Below are positions 5,921 to 6,634 of a stretch of 6,634 nt of DNA, one piece after another. The translations under genes were made by a program, and so were the position numbers. The notes under the pieces were generated by a model. That model was not told the DNA's origin and did no database searches. It saw only the letters and a list, made by a program, of their open reading frames with translations. The stretch's first letter is position 1; each line of letters opens with the position of its first letter. The stretch comes from Bacteroidetes/Chlorobi group bacterium ChocPot_Mid (lineage in GTDB: Bacteria; Bacteroidota; Ignavibacteria; Kapaibacteriales; UBA2268), in assembly GCA_003731675.1 (NCBI GenBank), contig RCNQ01000015.1:1-6634 (forward strand), written 5' to 3'.

Positions 5921-5963
5921 CGTTTAATTAACAATTTTCAATAAATTAATTAATGAGGTTCAA

Positions 5964-6634
5964 ATGAGTCCTGCTGACTTAATACATAAAATAAAGGTTG
6001 ATAAGGTAGATTTTATAAATTTACAATTTTCTGATATGATGGGTATGGCTAAAAGTGTAACTATACCATCGTCAAAAATAAAAGATGCTCTTGAATATGG
6101 TCTTTGGTTTGACGGTTCATCGGTTGAAGGTTTTACGAGAATATATGAAAGTGATATGCTTTTGAAGCCTGATGTGAATACTTATGCAGTTATTCCTTGG
6201 TTATCTAAGGGAGAAAGCAATATAGCAAGAATAATTTGCGATGTATATATGCCTGATGGAAATCCTTACTCCGGTGACCCAAGGTTCATATTAAAGCAAG
6301 TCGTTAAAGAAGCTGAAGAAATGGGTTTCAAATATTTCACTGGTCCTGAACTTGAGTTCTTTTTGTTCAAACGGGATAACGGTAGCATAAAAACATCTGA
6401 TAACAAAACTGTAATCACTCACGATACAGGTCAATACTTCGATTTGGTACTTGACCTCGGTTTTGATATTCGCCGTGAAATGATGGAAGCTCTTGCATCA
6501 ATGGATATTGAAGTTGAAACTTCTCATCATGAAGTAGCTCCCGGTCAGCACGAAATTGATTTCAAATATGGTGATGCTGTTTCGACTGCTGACAGAGTTA
6601 TGACTTTTAAATATACATTAAAAGCAATTGCTCA
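5964..6634 (+). CDS. glnA: Glutamine synthetase type I, 5' part (runs off window)
   Basis: Makes glutamine from glutamate, ammonia and ATP as a cytoplasmic dodecamer; central to nitrogen assimilation. The first 223 codons are visible, about half of the usual 440-470. Seen: beta-grasp N-terminal domain with FDGSSVEGFTRIYESDM (residues 49-65, D50 at the subunit-interface active site), then the catalytic domain with GPELEFFLF (127-135; E129 and E131 bind metal) and HHEVAPGQHEIDF (188-200; E190 and E197). The short segment between the last two motifs and the APGQHEID form resemble the GSI-alpha group (Bacillus/Thermotoga-like) rather than the adenylylated enterobacterial GSI-beta, but the tyrosine region that would decide this is outside. 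The ATG has GAGG 5 nt upstream. An intrinsic terminator ends 43 nt before it, so it is probably transcribed separately from nuoAB. Confidence 0.96.
   Translation, partial: MSPADLIHKIKVDKVDFINLQFSDMMGMAKSVTIPSSKIKDALEYGLWFDGSSVEGFTRIYESDMLLKPDVNTYAVIPWLSKGESNIARIICDVYMPDGNPYSGDPRFILKQVVKEAEEMGFKYFTGPELEFFLFKRDNGSIKTSDNKTVITHDTGQYFDLVLDLGFDIRREMMEALASMDIEVETSHHEVAPGQHEIDFKYGDAVSTADRVMTFKYTLKAIA

Overview
The window is AT-rich bacterial DNA, probably from the Bacteroidota/Chlorobiota (FCB) branch. The main clue is a leftward gene (776-2050) with a signal peptide, BNR-type beta-propeller repeats and a C-terminal type A sorting domain of the type IX secretion system (T9SS), a system largely confined to that branch. 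A possible TTTG-N20-TAnnTTTG promoter upstream of nuoA fits the same group. I cannot place the organism more finely from this sequence.

Layout, left to right. (1) The 3' half of a phosphoglucomutase/phosphomannomutase gene, rightward and cut by the window edge. (2) Convergent to it, a two-gene leftward unit: a small 135-aa protein (2053-2460) whose C-terminus resembles a T9SS sorting domain but which has no signal peptide, then the 424-aa secreted propeller protein (776-2050), with only 2 nt between stop and start. (3) A 162-nt gap with two perfect inverted repeats. (4) ftsH, leftward (2623-4644), encoding a complete membrane AAA+ zinc protease. (5) A divergent AT-rich intergenic region (4645-4850) with candidate promoters for both directions. 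(6) nuoA and nuoB, rightward and overlapping by 10 nt, encoding two complex I subunits. (7) A 214-nt gap with a REP-like hairpin, purine-rich repeats and a clear intrinsic terminator. (8) The 5' half of glnA (type I glutamine synthetase), cut by the right edge.

Most of the window is housekeeping: sugar-phosphate metabolism, membrane protein quality control, respiratory electron entry and nitrogen assimilation. These genes do not form a single pathway. The accessory part is the 776-2460 secreted-protein pair. I found no CRISPR array, transposase, phage gene, tRNA or rRNA, and no evidence of a new multi-gene system. The observations most worth checking are the leaderless sorting-domain-like small protein coupled to a T9SS cargo, the 16-nt exact match to the Tn5/Nextera mosaic end inside ftsH, nuoAB without nuoC downstream, the dispersed-repeat hairpin, and a terminator placed only 43 nt before glnA.
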